64,000 nucleotides of DNA from Chitinophaga varians. Its GTDB lineage: Bacteria > Bacteroidota > Bacteroidia > Chitinophagales > Chitinophagaceae. The stretch covers positions 372,001 to 436,000 of the forward strand of contig NZ_JABAIA010000002.1 in the NCBI RefSeq assembly GCF_012641275.1, read 5' to 3'. A model generated the notes under the pieces. It ran no database searches, was not told the DNA's origin, and worked only from the letters and a program-made list of their open reading frames with translations. Made by a program: the position numbers and the translations under genes. Shown one piece after another: positions 1 through 9,034 of this stretch. Position 1 is the stretch's first letter. Every line of letters begins with the position of its first letter.

Positions 1-175
1 CCAGGCATCCGAGAATGTTCATCAGCGTGGATTTACCGGAGCCGGAAGGTCCCATCAGGGCAACATACTCGTTTTTAAAGATGTCCAGGGATACCCCCTT
101 CAGTACCGGTAGCTCATTTTTACCTAAAAAATAGCTTTTTCTGATGTCTTCCAGGTGGATAACGGACTTTTGCAT
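1..175 (-). CDS. ABC transporter ATP-binding protein, LolD/MacB-like (partial)
   Basis: Only the first 58 codons are inside the window; the gene runs off the left edge. The start ATG is the complement of 173-175. The protein begins [15 protein letters not shown] and has a complete Walker A motif, GPSGSGKS, at about residues 43-50, followed by TLMNILGCL. This spacing and the [10 protein letters not shown] segment are typical of the LolD/MacB/FtsE class, whose ATPases power lipoprotein release or export through FtsX-type permeases. It lies 4 bp from the stop of gatC on the same strand, so the two are probably co-transcribed. The exact substrate cannot be told from this fragment. Confidence 0.85.
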   Translation of the reverse strand, partial: MQKSVIHLEDIRKSYFLGKNELPVLKGVSLDIFKNEYVALMGPSGSGKSTLMNILGCL

Positions 176-179
176 GTGG

Positions 180-470
180 TTATTTCTTTATGACTTTCGG
201 TACCTCAAAGTATTCAGAGGTGGCCGCAGGTGCGTTTTGAAGGCCTTCTTCCCGGGTGATGGTGGTCGTCACCTTGTCTTCCCGGAAAACATTATAGTCA
301 GCAGTAAGATGTAACAACGGTTTTACATCGGTAGTGTCCAGTTCATTGAGTTTCTCCACAAAGGTGATCATCCGCTGAAGGTCGCCACGGATGGCGGTTT
401 TCTCCTGCTCGTTGAATTCCAGTCTGGCGAGGTCGGCTAACTGTTGTACCAGGGCGTCGTTCACTTCCAT
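180..470 (-). CDS. gatC: Asp-tRNA(Asn)/Glu-tRNA(Gln) amidotransferase subunit C
   Basis: A 96-residue protein of normal GatC length. It shows the family pattern: an N-terminal helix with LADLARLEF, the run [21 protein letters not shown], and a C-terminal VFREDKV segment. GatC is the small stabilising subunit of GatCAB, which converts misacylated Glu-tRNA(Gln) or Asp-tRNA(Asn) to the correct amide form. The ATG at 470 is preferred over a TTG two codons upstream. No gatA or gatB is next to it. It is divergent from trpS across a 186-bp gap and precedes the ABC ATPase gene. Confidence 0.9.
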   Translation of the reverse strand: MEVNDALVQQLADLARLEFNEQEKTAIRGDLQRMITFVEKLNELDTTDVKPLLHLTADYNVFREDKVTTTITREEGLQNAPAATSEYFEVPKVIKK

Positions 471-623
471 AATCAAATTAAATCAAAAAATAATAAAATG
501 TAATAGCCAAAATGATGGTATATCAAAAATAGGGATAAACGGAGAGCTTTCAGCTGCCTGCCATCGCCTTTTTGCACATTTTATGATATTTTTTTACAGA
601 TCAGCAGGCAAGGGAATATTAAA

Positions 624-637
624 AGCTAACAGCTATT
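624..637. repeat. two 7-mer units (AGCTAAC, AGCTATT) before trpS
   Basis: Two adjacent heptamers that match the phased 7-mer arrays seen before tRNA-Trp (25565-25599) and in the rpoB-rpoC spacer. The match is short and could be chance on its own. It is listed because AGCTAAC followed directly by AGCT recurs at 34512-34532. Confidence 0.4.
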
Positions 638-656
638 CTTTAAATTGCGCCCTGTT

Positions 657-1667
657 ATGGCTACAGAAAAAGAAATTGTGGTGAGCGGCATACGCCCCAC
701 CGGTTATTTGCATTTAGGCAATTATTTTGGCGCGATCCGTAATTATATCCGGATGCAGGAAGAGTTTGACTGCTACTTTTTTGTGGCGGACTGGCATTCG
801 CTGACGACCCATCCGAACCCGAAAGACCTGCAAGCCAATGTGATGCGGGTGCTGGCGGAAAACATCGCTTCCGGCCTCGACCCGGAAAAAGTGACCCTGT
901 ACGCCCAAAGCCATGTACCGGAAATAGCAGAGCTGTATCTGCTGATGAATATGCTGGCTTATAAAGGTGAGCTGGAAAAAGTACCTACGTTTAAAGACAA
1001 GGTAAGATTGCAGCCCGAAAACGTGAACGCCGGCCTGTTGACCTATCCGGTGCTCATGAGCGTGGACATTCTTATTCAACGTGCCGTGAAAGTGCCGGTG
1101 GGCAAAGACCAGGGACAACACCTGGAAATGGCCCGCAACTTCGCGCAGCGTTTTAATAACCGTTATGGTGAGCTGTTCCCTGAACCGGTGGCTTTCAACT
1201 ATGGTGATAACCTTGTGCGTATTCTGAGCCTCGATGGTAAAGGTGGTAAAATGAGCAAGAGTGAAAATGAAATGTCTACCATTTACCTGTCAGACGATGA
1301 TGAAAAGATCCGTCAGAAATTGAAAAAGGCTAAAACCGACAGTGGCAGCGGCATACCCGGCGAACCTATGCCGGAATCCGTAGCTAACCTGGTTGAAATC
1401 ATGAAACTGGTATCTGCTCCTGATACCGTTCAGTTTTATGTTGATGCTTTTAATGCCGGCACCATCCGCTATGGAGATATGAAAACACAGCTGGGAGAAG
1501 ATATGGTGAAATTTATTGCACCTATCCGCGAAAAAGCGAAAGACTTGCAGGAAAATCGCGCTTATCTGCATAAGATCATGAAAGAAGGAGCTGAAAAAGC
1601 ACGGGCAAATGCGGCACAAACTTTGCAACAGGCGAGAAATCTCATTGGTTTAAACTATTTTGAGTAA
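657..1667 (+). CDS. trpS: tryptophan--tRNA ligase
   Basis: A 336-residue class I aminoacyl-tRNA synthetase that charges tRNA-Trp with tryptophan using ATP. The signature HIGH-like motif appears as HLGN in GIRPTGYLHLGNYFGA, and the KMSKS motif is intact in KGGKMSKSEN. The VGKDQGQHLEMAR stretch is the usual tryptophanyl-tRNA synthetase tRNA/substrate region. The ATG at 657 is chosen over a TTG at 645 because the family starts a few residues before the GIRPTG motif. It is followed 44 bp later by the deoxynucleoside kinase gene on the same strand. Confidence 0.97.
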   Translation: MATEKEIVVSGIRPTGYLHLGNYFGAIRNYIRMQEEFDCYFFVADWHSLTTHPNPKDLQANVMRVLAENIASGLDPEKVTLYAQSHVPEIAELYLLMNMLAYKGELEKVPTFKDKVRLQPENVNAGLLTYPVLMSVDILIQRAVKVPVGKDQGQHLEMARNFAQRFNNRYGELFPEPVAFNYGDNLVRILSLDGKGGKMSKSENEMSTIYLSDDDEKIRQKLKKAKTDSGSGIPGEPMPESVANLVEIMKLVSAPDTVQFYVDAFNAGTIRYGDMKTQLGEDMVKFIAPIREKAKDLQENRAYLHKIMKEGAEKARANAAQTLQQARNLIGLNYFE

Positions 1668-1711
1668 CCACAACTGTCAGCATTTTTCAGTATTCACGAC
1701 CTTTCATTAGC

Positions 1712-2347
1712 ATGGCAAAACAAAATAAAATCAAACATATCGCGATCGCCGGCAATATCGGCGCGGGTAAAACCACCCTCACCGAAATGCTCTGCCGCCA
1801 TTACAAATGGCATCCGCAGTATGAAGATGTAGAGCACAACCCATATCTGAACGATTTTTATGAGGATATGCCCCGTTGGTCTTTTAACCTGCAGGTATAT
1901 TTCTTAAACGGCAGGCTGAAACAGCTGCTCGAAATCCAGAATGGAAAAGAGACAGTGATACAGGACCGCACTATCTACGAGGACGCGCATATTTTCGCGC
2001 CCAACCTGTATGAGATGGGACTGATGACCAAAAGGGATTTTGATAACTATTTCAACTTCTTTCAGACGCTGAAAAGTATGGTGAAACCACCGGACCTGCT
2101 GATTTACCTGCAGGCGTCCGTGCCCACGCTGGTAGCACAGATACAGAAAAGAGGAAGGGAATATGAGGAAAATATCCGGCTCGACTATCTCAAACGGCTA
2201 AACGAATATTACAACAACTGGATTGAAAAATATGATGAAGGTCCTTTGCTGGTGATTGATATTGATAAAAATAAATTCCCCGAGAGCGATGAAGACCTCG
2301 GAGAAATCATTTCAAAAATAGATTCCCAGCTGCACGGACTTTTCTGA
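1712..2347 (+). CDS. deoxynucleoside kinase (deoxyadenosine/deoxyguanosine kinase type)
   Basis: A 211-residue cytoplasmic kinase that phosphorylates deoxynucleosides for salvage. The P-loop GNIGAGKT lies at residues 14-21. The ERS/DRS-type catalytic motif appears as QDRTIYED near residue 89, and the LID-region arginines are in KRGREYEENI. Length and motif spacing fit the dNK/dCK family found in most Bacteroidota. It probably shares a transcript with trpS and is closed by a strong terminator 25 bp downstream. Substrate preference cannot be decided from sequence alone. Confidence 0.92.
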   Translation: MAKQNKIKHIAIAGNIGAGKTTLTEMLCRHYKWHPQYEDVEHNPYLNDFYEDMPRWSFNLQVYFLNGRLKQLLEIQNGKETVIQDRTIYEDAHIFAPNLYEMGLMTKRDFDNYFNFFQTLKSMVKPPDLLIYLQASVPTLVAQIQKRGREYEENIRLDYLKRLNEYYNNWIEKYDEGPLLVIDIDKNKFPESDEDLGEIISKIDSQLHGLF

Positions 2348-2371
2348 TCCTTACGGCAACAGCTTATTACG

Positions 2372-2402
2372 CCCCGTCTGGCAACTGCCAGGCGGGGTTT
2401 TT
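2372..2402 (+). terminator. rho-independent terminator after the deoxynucleoside kinase gene
   Basis: A GC-rich stem, arms 2372-2383 and 2386-2397 with one G-T pair, is followed by a run of T. It closes the trpS-kinase unit. Confidence 0.85.
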
Positions 2403-2503
2403 ATTTTCCGGGAAATTTTTTTACGCGTTTAGAAGTGGTTAACATTTGCTATTTTTTAGTGGTGTATGTTTGTCGTACAGGAATTGTTTGTTAAAACCCC
2501 GCT

Positions 2504-3292
2504 ATGAAACCATTGTTACTGACCATTGTTTGTGTGTCATACTTTCTGATGACGTATGCACAGTCTTTATCCATGCCGGCCGGCAAAGATGCTGCTGCAG
2601 GCAGTTACAGCCGTCATTTTCAGCAGGTGGCTTCCGCTGCTTATCAACCCGCCGGGTTGTCTTGTCTGCACGCCTTTACAGCAGGCGTTTATGCAGAACA
2701 GCGTTTTTTATTACAGGAGATACCGCTTTACCAGGCTATGGCAGCTATCCCCGCAGGGGCCGGTGCGTTTGGTTTACAGCTGATGCGCTTAGGCAGCGGC
2801 GTTTATTACCGGCAGCAGGCTGCACTGGCCTATGGCATGCGGCTGGGACGGAATGCCGGAATAGGGCTGCAGGGCAGTTACCTCACAGAAGCGATAACCG
2901 GTTATGGCAGTCGCGGTGGCGTGGCCGTTACCGGCGGCCTGTTATGGCATGCCGGTGAGCAGTGGCATACCGGCGTCCGTATCAGCCATTCCCGGCCAGG
3001 GACGACCATATACAGCGCCGGTATTGGTTTTGAGGCATCCTCCGCTTTTTTACTGAGTGCCGAAATAGGAAAAGCCGACAATGAAACCGCCTGGCTGAAA
3101 GCAACAGCCAGCTACCGGATCGTTCCGCCGCTGGCATTGCAATGGGGATTTGCCACCTGTGCGCCCTTTCAGCATGCGGGTATCACCATTCATTGGCATA
3201 TGCTGCAGATCATGTTTGCAGCCGGCTTTCACCCTCAACTGGGCATCACCCCTTCAACCACTATCATATGGCAGCGGGATGGTACAGAATAA
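2504..3292 (+). CDS. predicted secreted beta-barrel protein, PorV/PorP-like fold, unknown function
   Basis: 262 residues with a clear signal peptide (MKPLLLTIVCVSYFLMTYA, cut before QS). The rest is short alternating hydrophobic/polar strands rich in Gly, Ala, Tyr and aromatic residues, as expected for an outer-membrane beta-barrel. I recognise no catalytic motif. Its last 25 bases overlap the start of the next gene, so the two are very likely translationally coupled and work together. A PorP/SprF- or UPF0164-like barrel is my best structural guess; the function is unknown. Confidence 0.7.
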   Translation: MKPLLLTIVCVSYFLMTYAQSLSMPAGKDAAAGSYSRHFQQVASAAYQPAGLSCLHAFTAGVYAEQRFLLQEIPLYQAMAAIPAGAGAFGLQLMRLGSGVYYRQQAALAYGMRLGRNAGIGLQGSYLTEAITGYGSRGGVAVTGGLLWHAGEQWHTGVRISHSRPGTTIYSAGIGFEASSAFLLSAEIGKADNETAWLKATASYRIVPPLALQWGFATCAPFQHAGITIHWHMLQIMFAAGFHPQLGITPSTTIIWQRDGTE

Positions 3293-5331
3293 CCGTGATA
3301 TGGCTGCTGTTGTGTGGTAGCTGGGAGAAGGCGGCAGCCAGACAGGTAACGGAACTGCCTGCCGTCATGGAAAATGCGCTGGAAAAAGAAACGGCCGCAA
3401 CAGACGCCGCATCAGACGATGATGAGGACTGGCAGCAGCTGGAAGATTTTATGCGGCATAAAATACAGCTGAACACTGCTGATGGCGCCACGTTGCAGTC
3501 GTTAGGAATACTGACGGCCATACAGGTGCAGGAGTTCCTCACTTACCGGCGCCTTTTGGGCAACTTGGTCAGTATCTATGAACTCCAGGCAGTGCCGGGG
3601 TTTGAACCGGAGGTGATACGACAGTTGTTGCCCTATGTGAAAGTAGGCAATGACCTTATGCCGCATTACAGCCTGCATGATTATCTGCATAAAGGCGGCC
3701 ATACTGCCATGTTACGGTACGGCCGTCAGCTGGAAAAGCCCCGCGGCTATCAGAGCACTGCCACCGCACCGCCAGCCTATCAGGGCGGTCCGGACAAGGT
3801 ACTGCTGCGTTACCGGTATAGTTTTCCGCGTTATGTCAGTTGGGGCGTCACCATGGAGAAAGATGCAGGTGAGCCGTGGAGCGGGTTTCCGAAGCAGTAT
3901 GGGTTTGACTATTACAGTGCGCATCTGTTTGTCCGTAATGTATGTGGGCTGAAGACCATCGCCCTGGGAGATTACACAGTGAACCTTGGACAGGGATTGT
4001 TGCAGTGGCAGGCGCATGCCTATGGTAAAGGAGCGGCTGCCATGCAGGTAAAGCGGGAAGGTGATATCCTGCGGCCACACACTTCCGCCGGGGAAAATAA
4101 TTTCTTCCGGGGCGCGGCCGCCACCTGGGAGCAGCGGGCGTGGCAGGCCACGGCCTTCGTGTCGCTGCGGCGGCTGGACGGTACGCTGTCTGCCGATGAC
4201 GATCAGGATGCGGTAAGTGCCACTGCCTTGCAGCGTAGCGGTTATCACCGTACGTTGGCGGAACTGTCACGCAAGGGAGCGGTGCAACAGTGGAGCGGCG
4301 GCGGGAGTGTCCGTTATCAGCAGCATCGCTGGCAGCTGGGCGCCAATATCGTTAGTCACCGTCTTAACCCTGGTCTACAACGGGAACTGAAACCGTACAG
4401 CCAGTTTGATTTCACCGGTACGCAGCTGACCGGCGCCAGCATGGATTATGCGGCATACTGGAAAAATGTTCATCTGTTTGGGGAGGTGGCCGCCAGCGAT
4501 AACGGCAGGCCTGCCATCGTGCAGGGCGCACTGGCCAGTGTGGCGCCCATGGTGGACGTGGCCATGGTGTACCGGTATTATGATAAAGCATACCAGTCAT
4601 TTTACACCAGCAGCTTCGGGGATGGCTCCCGGACCGTGAATGAACAGGGATGGTACACAGGTGTCAGCATGTTGCTCAGCAATCGCTGGAAGGTAGACGG
4701 CTATGCAGACTTCTTCCGCTTTCCCTGGCTGAAATACCGCGCGGATGCACCTTCAGGCGGGCATGATTTTTCAGTACAGGCGGTATACACGCCCAATAAA
4801 CGAAAACGACTGTCACTGCGGATCACGAATGCCACCCATGCGGAAAACAGAAAAGCCGCAGGCAATGCGCTGAGCGTACTGACGGATGTAACATCAACGC
4901 ATCTACGTTTGCAGGGTGAAAGCACCTATGGCCGCAGCTGGCAGTTCAGGTCAAGGGCAGAGTACAGCATGTATGCAGCGGATACCGGCAGGAAAACAGG
5001 GTGGCTGGCATACCTGGAGGCGGCATGGCATCCGCGTGCCTGCCCGCTGGCGATCAATGCAAGACTTACCCGTTTTGGAACGGCAGACTATAACACACGG
5101 ATATACGCTTATGAGCGTAGCGTATTATATGATAACGCCGTCTCAATGTTATATGGAGATGGTTGGCAGTACTACCTGAACGCGAAGTGGAAAATAAACC
5201 GTCGTTTGTCCTGCTGGCTGCGAATACATCAGGTGATATACCTCGGTCAGCAAACCATCGGGACAGGACAGGAGATGGTCACCGGTGACAGAAAAACCTT
5301 TTTTCAGTTTCAACTGCTCCAGTCATGGTAA
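3268..5331 (+). CDS. helix-hairpin-helix domain protein with long beta-rich (outer-membrane) region
   Basis: 687 residues. The chosen ATG at 3268 gives a short N-terminus and a hydrophobic signal segment (ITVIWLLLCGSW). An acidic linker follows, and then a ComEA/GspK-type helix-hairpin-helix at about residues 65-125 (QLNTADGATLQSL, then SIYELQAVPGFEPEVI). About 550 residues of aromatic, Arg/Gly-rich beta structure follow and read like a barrel. This architecture recurs in Bacteroidota as an uncharacterised family. HhH modules usually bind DNA or act as protein contacts; here its role is unknown. It overlaps the upstream barrel gene by 25 bp. Confidence 0.75.
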   Translation: MAAGWYRITVIWLLLCGSWEKAAARQVTELPAVMENALEKETAATDAASDDDEDWQQLEDFMRHKIQLNTADGATLQSLGILTAIQVQEFLTYRRLLGNLVSIYELQAVPGFEPEVIRQLLPYVKVGNDLMPHYSLHDYLHKGGHTAMLRYGRQLEKPRGYQSTATAPPAYQGGPDKVLLRYRYSFPRYVSWGVTMEKDAGEPWSGFPKQYGFDYYSAHLFVRNVCGLKTIALGDYTVNLGQGLLQWQAHAYGKGAAAMQVKREGDILRPHTSAGENNFFRGAAATWEQRAWQATAFVSLRRLDGTLSADDDQDAVSATALQRSGYHRTLAELSRKGAVQQWSGGGSVRYQQHRWQLGANIVSHRLNPGLQRELKPYSQFDFTGTQLTGASMDYAAYWKNVHLFGEVAASDNGRPAIVQGALASVAPMVDVAMVYRYYDKAYQSFYTSSFGDGSRTVNEQGWYTGVSMLLSNRWKVDGYADFFRFPWLKYRADAPSGGHDFSVQAVYTPNKRKRLSLRITNATHAENRKAAGNALSVLTDVTSTHLRLQGESTYGRSWQFRSRAEYSMYAADTGRKTGWLAYLEAAWHPRACPLAINARLTRFGTADYNTRIYAYERSVLYDNAVSMLYGDGWQYYLNAKWKINRRLSCWLRIHQVIYLGQQTIGTGQEMVTGDRKTFFQFQLLQSW

Positions 5332-5469
5332 GCAGTCCTCCAATCGGTATTAATTTTTATTCTCGTAAATGAATGATTGTTAGTTGATTAGGTACTTTGG
5401 GATCTTTGCTGTTAAAAAAATGTTAACCCGCAAAGGGGCTAGAAAGGTTTTTTTTTATAACTTGGGGAT

Positions 5470-5576
5470 GTTCAACCAAAATCTAAATCTTAAAAACTAA
5501 ACTATCAATGAGGCGCTTTTACCTTTAAAAAAGCTGTGCCCTTAGCAATGGCTATTCCAACTTGCTAGTCTTATTT
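5470..5576 (+). pseudogene. possible decayed duplicate of a susC 5' end
   Basis: The leader TTCAACCAAAATCTAAATCT (from 5470) resembles TTCAACCAAAATTTGAATCT (from 5757), which immediately precedes the functional susC start. The ATG at 5508 opens a frame that stops after six codons. A +1 shift gives FTFKKAVPLAMAIPTC and a stop, which looks like a signal peptide and parallels the KKVLLLFAMPMAI signal of the intact gene. Inference: a partial duplication that decayed, or a deliberately short leader peptide. Confidence 0.35.
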
Positions 5577-5685
5577 GCTTGTTTGCTCGTTTGCTTGTGA
5601 CTATATGCGATTATAGAAATGGTTTTTGCTGTCTATCGTACGTTTAATCAAAGCCTGATCAGAAGTTATTTATGCCGTTAGCGGT

Positions 5686-5706
5686 ATATACAATTGTATT
5701 GTATAT
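5686..5706. promoter_or_regulatory. perfect palindrome upstream of susC (putative operator)
   Basis: ATATACAAT-TGT-ATTGTATAT is a perfect 9-bp inverted repeat with a 3-bp centre, ending 73 bp before the susC ATG. It does not precede a T-run, so it looks more like a protein-binding site than a terminator. The binding protein is unknown. Confidence 0.4.
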
Positions 5707-5779
5707 GCCAGGTCTATGACAACGATATAATGCTGGACGCTTGTCCACTTTCTTTTTCAACCAAAATTTGAATCTTTTT

Positions 5780-8700
5780 ATGAAAAAGGTTTTACTCCTT
5801 TTTGCCATGCCCATGGCAATTGTCAGCCTGACTTATGCCCAGGAACGGCAGGTATCAGGTACAGTAAAGGGCAGTGACGGAAGCCCGGTACTTATGGCTA
5901 CCATACAGATTAAAGGCACCACCACCGGCACTACTACCGACAGACAGGGAAATTTCCACCTCACGGTAAAAGACGCTAATGCAGTGCTTGTGGTGAGAAG
6001 CGTTGGCTTCCTCACCCGCGAAGTGACCGTTGGTGATAATCCTACTCTCAATATCGTCTTGCCGGTAGATACCAAAGCTTTGCAGGAAGTAGTGGTAACG
6101 GCCCTGGGTATACGCCAGGAGAAAAAAGCGCTTGGCTACGCTGCCCAGGATGTTAAAGGCGAAGAATTAGTCAGAACAGCTCCTTCCAACCCTCTTAGTG
6201 CCCTTTCCGGTAAAGTAGCCGGCGCCAGTATCGTGACCGCTTCCGGTACGCCTGGCGCCCCGGTGAGAGTACAGCTCCGTGGTGCAACGACCATCATGGG
6301 TAGCAACCAGCCATTATTTGTAATTGATGGTTTACCGGTGGACAATACAGAAACCAATACCTCCAGCGATGGCGGAGGCACCGCCGGTGTACTGCAATCC
6401 AACAGAATGGTGGACATCAACCCTGATGACGTGGAAAATATCACTATGCTGAAAGGGCCTGCTGCCGCAGCATTGTATGGTAGCATGGCATCCAACGGTG
6501 CTGTGATCATCACCACCAAAAAAGGAAAAAGAAATCCTGACGGCAGGTCATTTAATATCTCTTATGGTATTACTGTCAACTTCGACAAGGTAAGCCAGCT
6601 GCCGGAAAGACAAAACAAATATGCACAGGGTTACGGTGATCTTTCCCATCCGGGTGATGACGGCGGACCTAAAGCTTATTCTTTCGGACCGGCCATAGAT
6701 ACACTCGTATTTGACGGCAAACCATACCTGTGGGATAAAAATGGTATGCTGGTAGGCAGAAGCCAGAACCCTGGCGGTAAAGCGGCTATCGCTTACGATC
6801 CTTACCAGTTCTTCCGGACAGGCGTAGGTACACAGAACAACCTGGCCATCAGCGGCGCTACGCCCAATCTGACATACCGCGTGTCTGCTTCCATCTACAA
6901 TCAGAAGGGGATGATCCCACTCACAGATTTTAAGAAGAACACTATCGCTTTCTCAACGGACTATAAATTCTCTGATAAGTTCAGCATGTTCAGCACAATG
7001 AACTATGTTAATTCAGGCGGCCGCCGCGCGCAGCAGGGCAGTAACCTGAGCGGTATCATGCTGGGCCTTCTGAGAACAACGCCTACATTCGATAACTCCA
7101 ACGGCGCTTCTGATCCTACCGATCCTTCGGCTTATCTCCTCGGTGATAACAGCGGTGACCAGCGCAGCTACCGCGGCAGAGGTATCTATGACAACCCTTA
7201 CTGGACTGTCAATATGAACCCTTTTAAAGACAACGTACAACGTTTCTTTGGCACGGTGGGCGGCGTTTACAAGCCTTTTGAGTGGTTGAGTATTACTGAA
7301 AGGTTTGGAGGCGATTATTCCCTGGACAATCGTAAACAGATCTATTCCAAAGGCTCCGGTGGTTTCCCCGACGGACAATATTTTGAAGATCAGCTTAGCA
7401 CCCTGGTTATCAACAATGACCTGTTTGCTACGTTCACTAAAAAATCAGGCAACTTTGACTATTCCTTCCTCGTTGGTCAAAACGTGTACGATTATAAAAC
7501 CAAGTACCTGCATACACAGGGCGATGGACTAAGCGGCAACGACTTTCAGGGCATTACCAACACTGGTAGCAATACTTTATCTATCGCAAATACCCAGCAA
7601 CGCAGAGTGGCTTTCTATGGTAAAGCAAACGTAGCGTTCAACAATTACCTGTTCCTGGAACTGACCGGTCGTTACGAAGGTAACAGCACCTTGCCGGTGA
7701 AAAATCAGTTCTTCTTTTATCCCTCTGCCAGCCTCGGCTATGTGTTTACCGAAGGGCTGAAAATAAAGAGCGATGTGTTGTCCTATGGTAAAGTGCGTGT
7801 GGCCTTTTCCAGTGTAGGCCGTGGTCTCAATCCATATAGCCTGCAAACGTACTATGCACGTACTGCGCCTATTGACGGATGGACCAATGGTATTGTTTTC
7901 CCGTATAATGGCCTGGTAGGGTATTCCAAAAGCAGCACACTGGGCAATCCCAATCTGACCGCAGAAAAAACCAATCAGTTTGAAACAGGTGCGGAATTGC
8001 GCTTCTTTGACAATCGTGTAACAGTTGATTACACCTACTATAAAGGTAAAAGTAAAGGCTTGTTAAATCAGGTAAATATAGCGCCCAGCAGTGGTTATGG
8101 CTCCGCCTTTCTGAATGCTGCCTCTATGGAAAACCATGGTCATGAGTTGACGGTAGGCATCACGCCGGTCCGTAGCAAAAACCTGGACTGGACCCTGACA
8201 TTCAACTATGCCCAGAACAGGAACAAGGTACTGGCGCTGGCTGAAGGTATTGACCGCTTCGACTTCAACGGCTTCACCGGTATTTTCGTTTCTGCTATCG
8301 TAGGTAAACAATATGGTTCCCTTTATGGCACCGGTTACCTGAAAGACGCACAGGGCCGCCTGGTTATTAATGATCAGGGCACGCCAGGCGATGGTTCTTA
8401 CGGCTATCCGATCGTATATGATCCGTTGCAGTACCTGGGCGATGTAAACCCCAAATGGTCCGGCTCTGTAGGAAACATGTTCAACTTCAAAGGTATTATC
8501 CTCAGTTTCCTGATTGAAACCAAACAAGGTCAGAGTATGTGGAATGGCACCTGGGGCGCTATGACCAACTTTGGTACCAGTGCCAATACACTCGCCAGAG
8601 GTACTCAAACCACCTTTGATGGTGTAAAAGGACACCTGGACGGTAGCAATAATCTCGTTACCAAAGGAGAGAAAAACGATATCAAGGCTGATCTGAACGC

Positions 8701-9010
8701 TGACTATTACAGCGGTGTCGGCAGCGGCTTTGTGGTAAATGAGCCATTTATCCAGGATGCCAGCTGGGTAAGGCTGCGCGAAGTGTCTATCGGTTACAGG
8801 CTGACAGGCTCCAAAGTCTTCAAAAAACAGAAACCATGGTTCAATGCAGTAACGCTGACGGCTATAGGAAGAAACCTCTGGCTGCATACCAAATACACCG
8901 GCGTAGATCCTGAAACAAGTCTTTTCGGTACGCAGGAAGCACAAGGATTTGATTACTTCAACAACCCTGGCTCCAAAACCTACGGCTTCAGTGCAAAATT
9001 TGAGTTCTAA
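5780..9010 (+). CDS. SusC/RagA-family TonB-linked outer membrane receptor
   Basis: 1076 residues. Order: signal peptide (1-21, ending TYAQ); carboxypeptidase-D-like regulatory domain (about 24-110, RQVSGTVKGSDGSPV to LNIVL); TonB-box-like linker LQEVVVTALG; plug domain with the family signatures LSGKVAGASIV, VRVQLRGATTI and PLFVIDGLPVDN; then a roughly 800-residue barrel ending in an aromatic residue (AKFEF). It lacks the STN signalling domain seen in the second SusC of this window. SusC proteins import glycans or peptides bound by the paired SusD lipoprotein, driven by TonB. The ATG at 5780 puts the signal peptide at the N-terminus. The susD gene starts 24 bp after its stop. Confidence 0.95.
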   Translation: MKKVLLLFAMPMAIVSLTYAQERQVSGTVKGSDGSPVLMATIQIKGTTTGTTTDRQGNFHLTVKDANAVLVVRSVGFLTREVTVGDNPTLNIVLPVDTKALQEVVVTALGIRQEKKALGYAAQDVKGEELVRTAPSNPLSALSGKVAGASIVTASGTPGAPVRVQLRGATTIMGSNQPLFVIDGLPVDNTETNTSSDGGGTAGVLQSNRMVDINPDDVENITMLKGPAAAALYGSMASNGAVIITTKKGKRNPDGRSFNISYGITVNFDKVSQLPERQNKYAQGYGDLSHPGDDGGPKAYSFGPAIDTLVFDGKPYLWDKNGMLVGRSQNPGGKAAIAYDPYQFFRTGVGTQNNLAISGATPNLTYRVSASIYNQKGMIPLTDFKKNTIAFSTDYKFSDKFSMFSTMNYVNSGGRRAQQGSNLSGIMLGLLRTTPTFDNSNGASDPTDPSAYLLGDNSGDQRSYRGRGIYDNPYWTVNMNPFKDNVQRFFGTVGGVYKPFEWLSITERFGGDYSLDNRKQIYSKGSGGFPDGQYFEDQLSTLVINNDLFATFTKKSGNFDYSFLVGQNVYDYKTKYLHTQGDGLSGNDFQGITNTGSNTLSIANTQQRRVAFYGKANVAFNNYLFLELTGRYEGNSTLPVKNQFFFYPSASLGYVFTEGLKIKSDVLSYGKVRVAFSSVGRGLNPYSLQTYYARTAPIDGWTNGIVFPYNGLVGYSKSSTLGNPNLTAEKTNQFETGAELRFFDNRVTVDYTYYKGKSKGLLNQVNIAPSSGYGSAFLNAASMENHGHELTVGITPVRSKNLDWTLTFNYAQNRNKVLALAEGIDRFDFNGFTGIFVSAIVGKQYGSLYGTGYLKDAQGRLVINDQGTPGDGSYGYPIVYDPLQYLGDVNPKWSGSVGNMFNFKGIILSFLIETKQGQSMWNGTWGAMTNFGTSANTLARGTQTTFDGVKGHLDGSNNLVTKGEKNDIKADLNADYYSGVGSGFVVNEPFIQDASWVRLREVSIGYRLTGSKVFKKQKPWFNAVTLTAIGRNLWLHTKYTGVDPETSLFGTQEAQGFDYFNNPGSKTYGFSAKFEF

Positions 9011-9034
9011 TTGAAAAATCGAAAAACAGAAGTT

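Larger units (their letters stand above)
5332..5779. other. 448-bp leader region before the first susC gene
   Basis: No convincing full gene. It holds an apparent decayed copy of a susC 5' end at about 5470-5576. There the motif TTCAACCAAAATCTAAATCT resembles the sequence just before the real susC start, and one frame of the following DNA reads FTFKKAVPLAMAIPTC then stop. It also holds a perfect 9-bp palindrome with a 3-bp spacer at 5686-5706. Confidence 0.5.
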
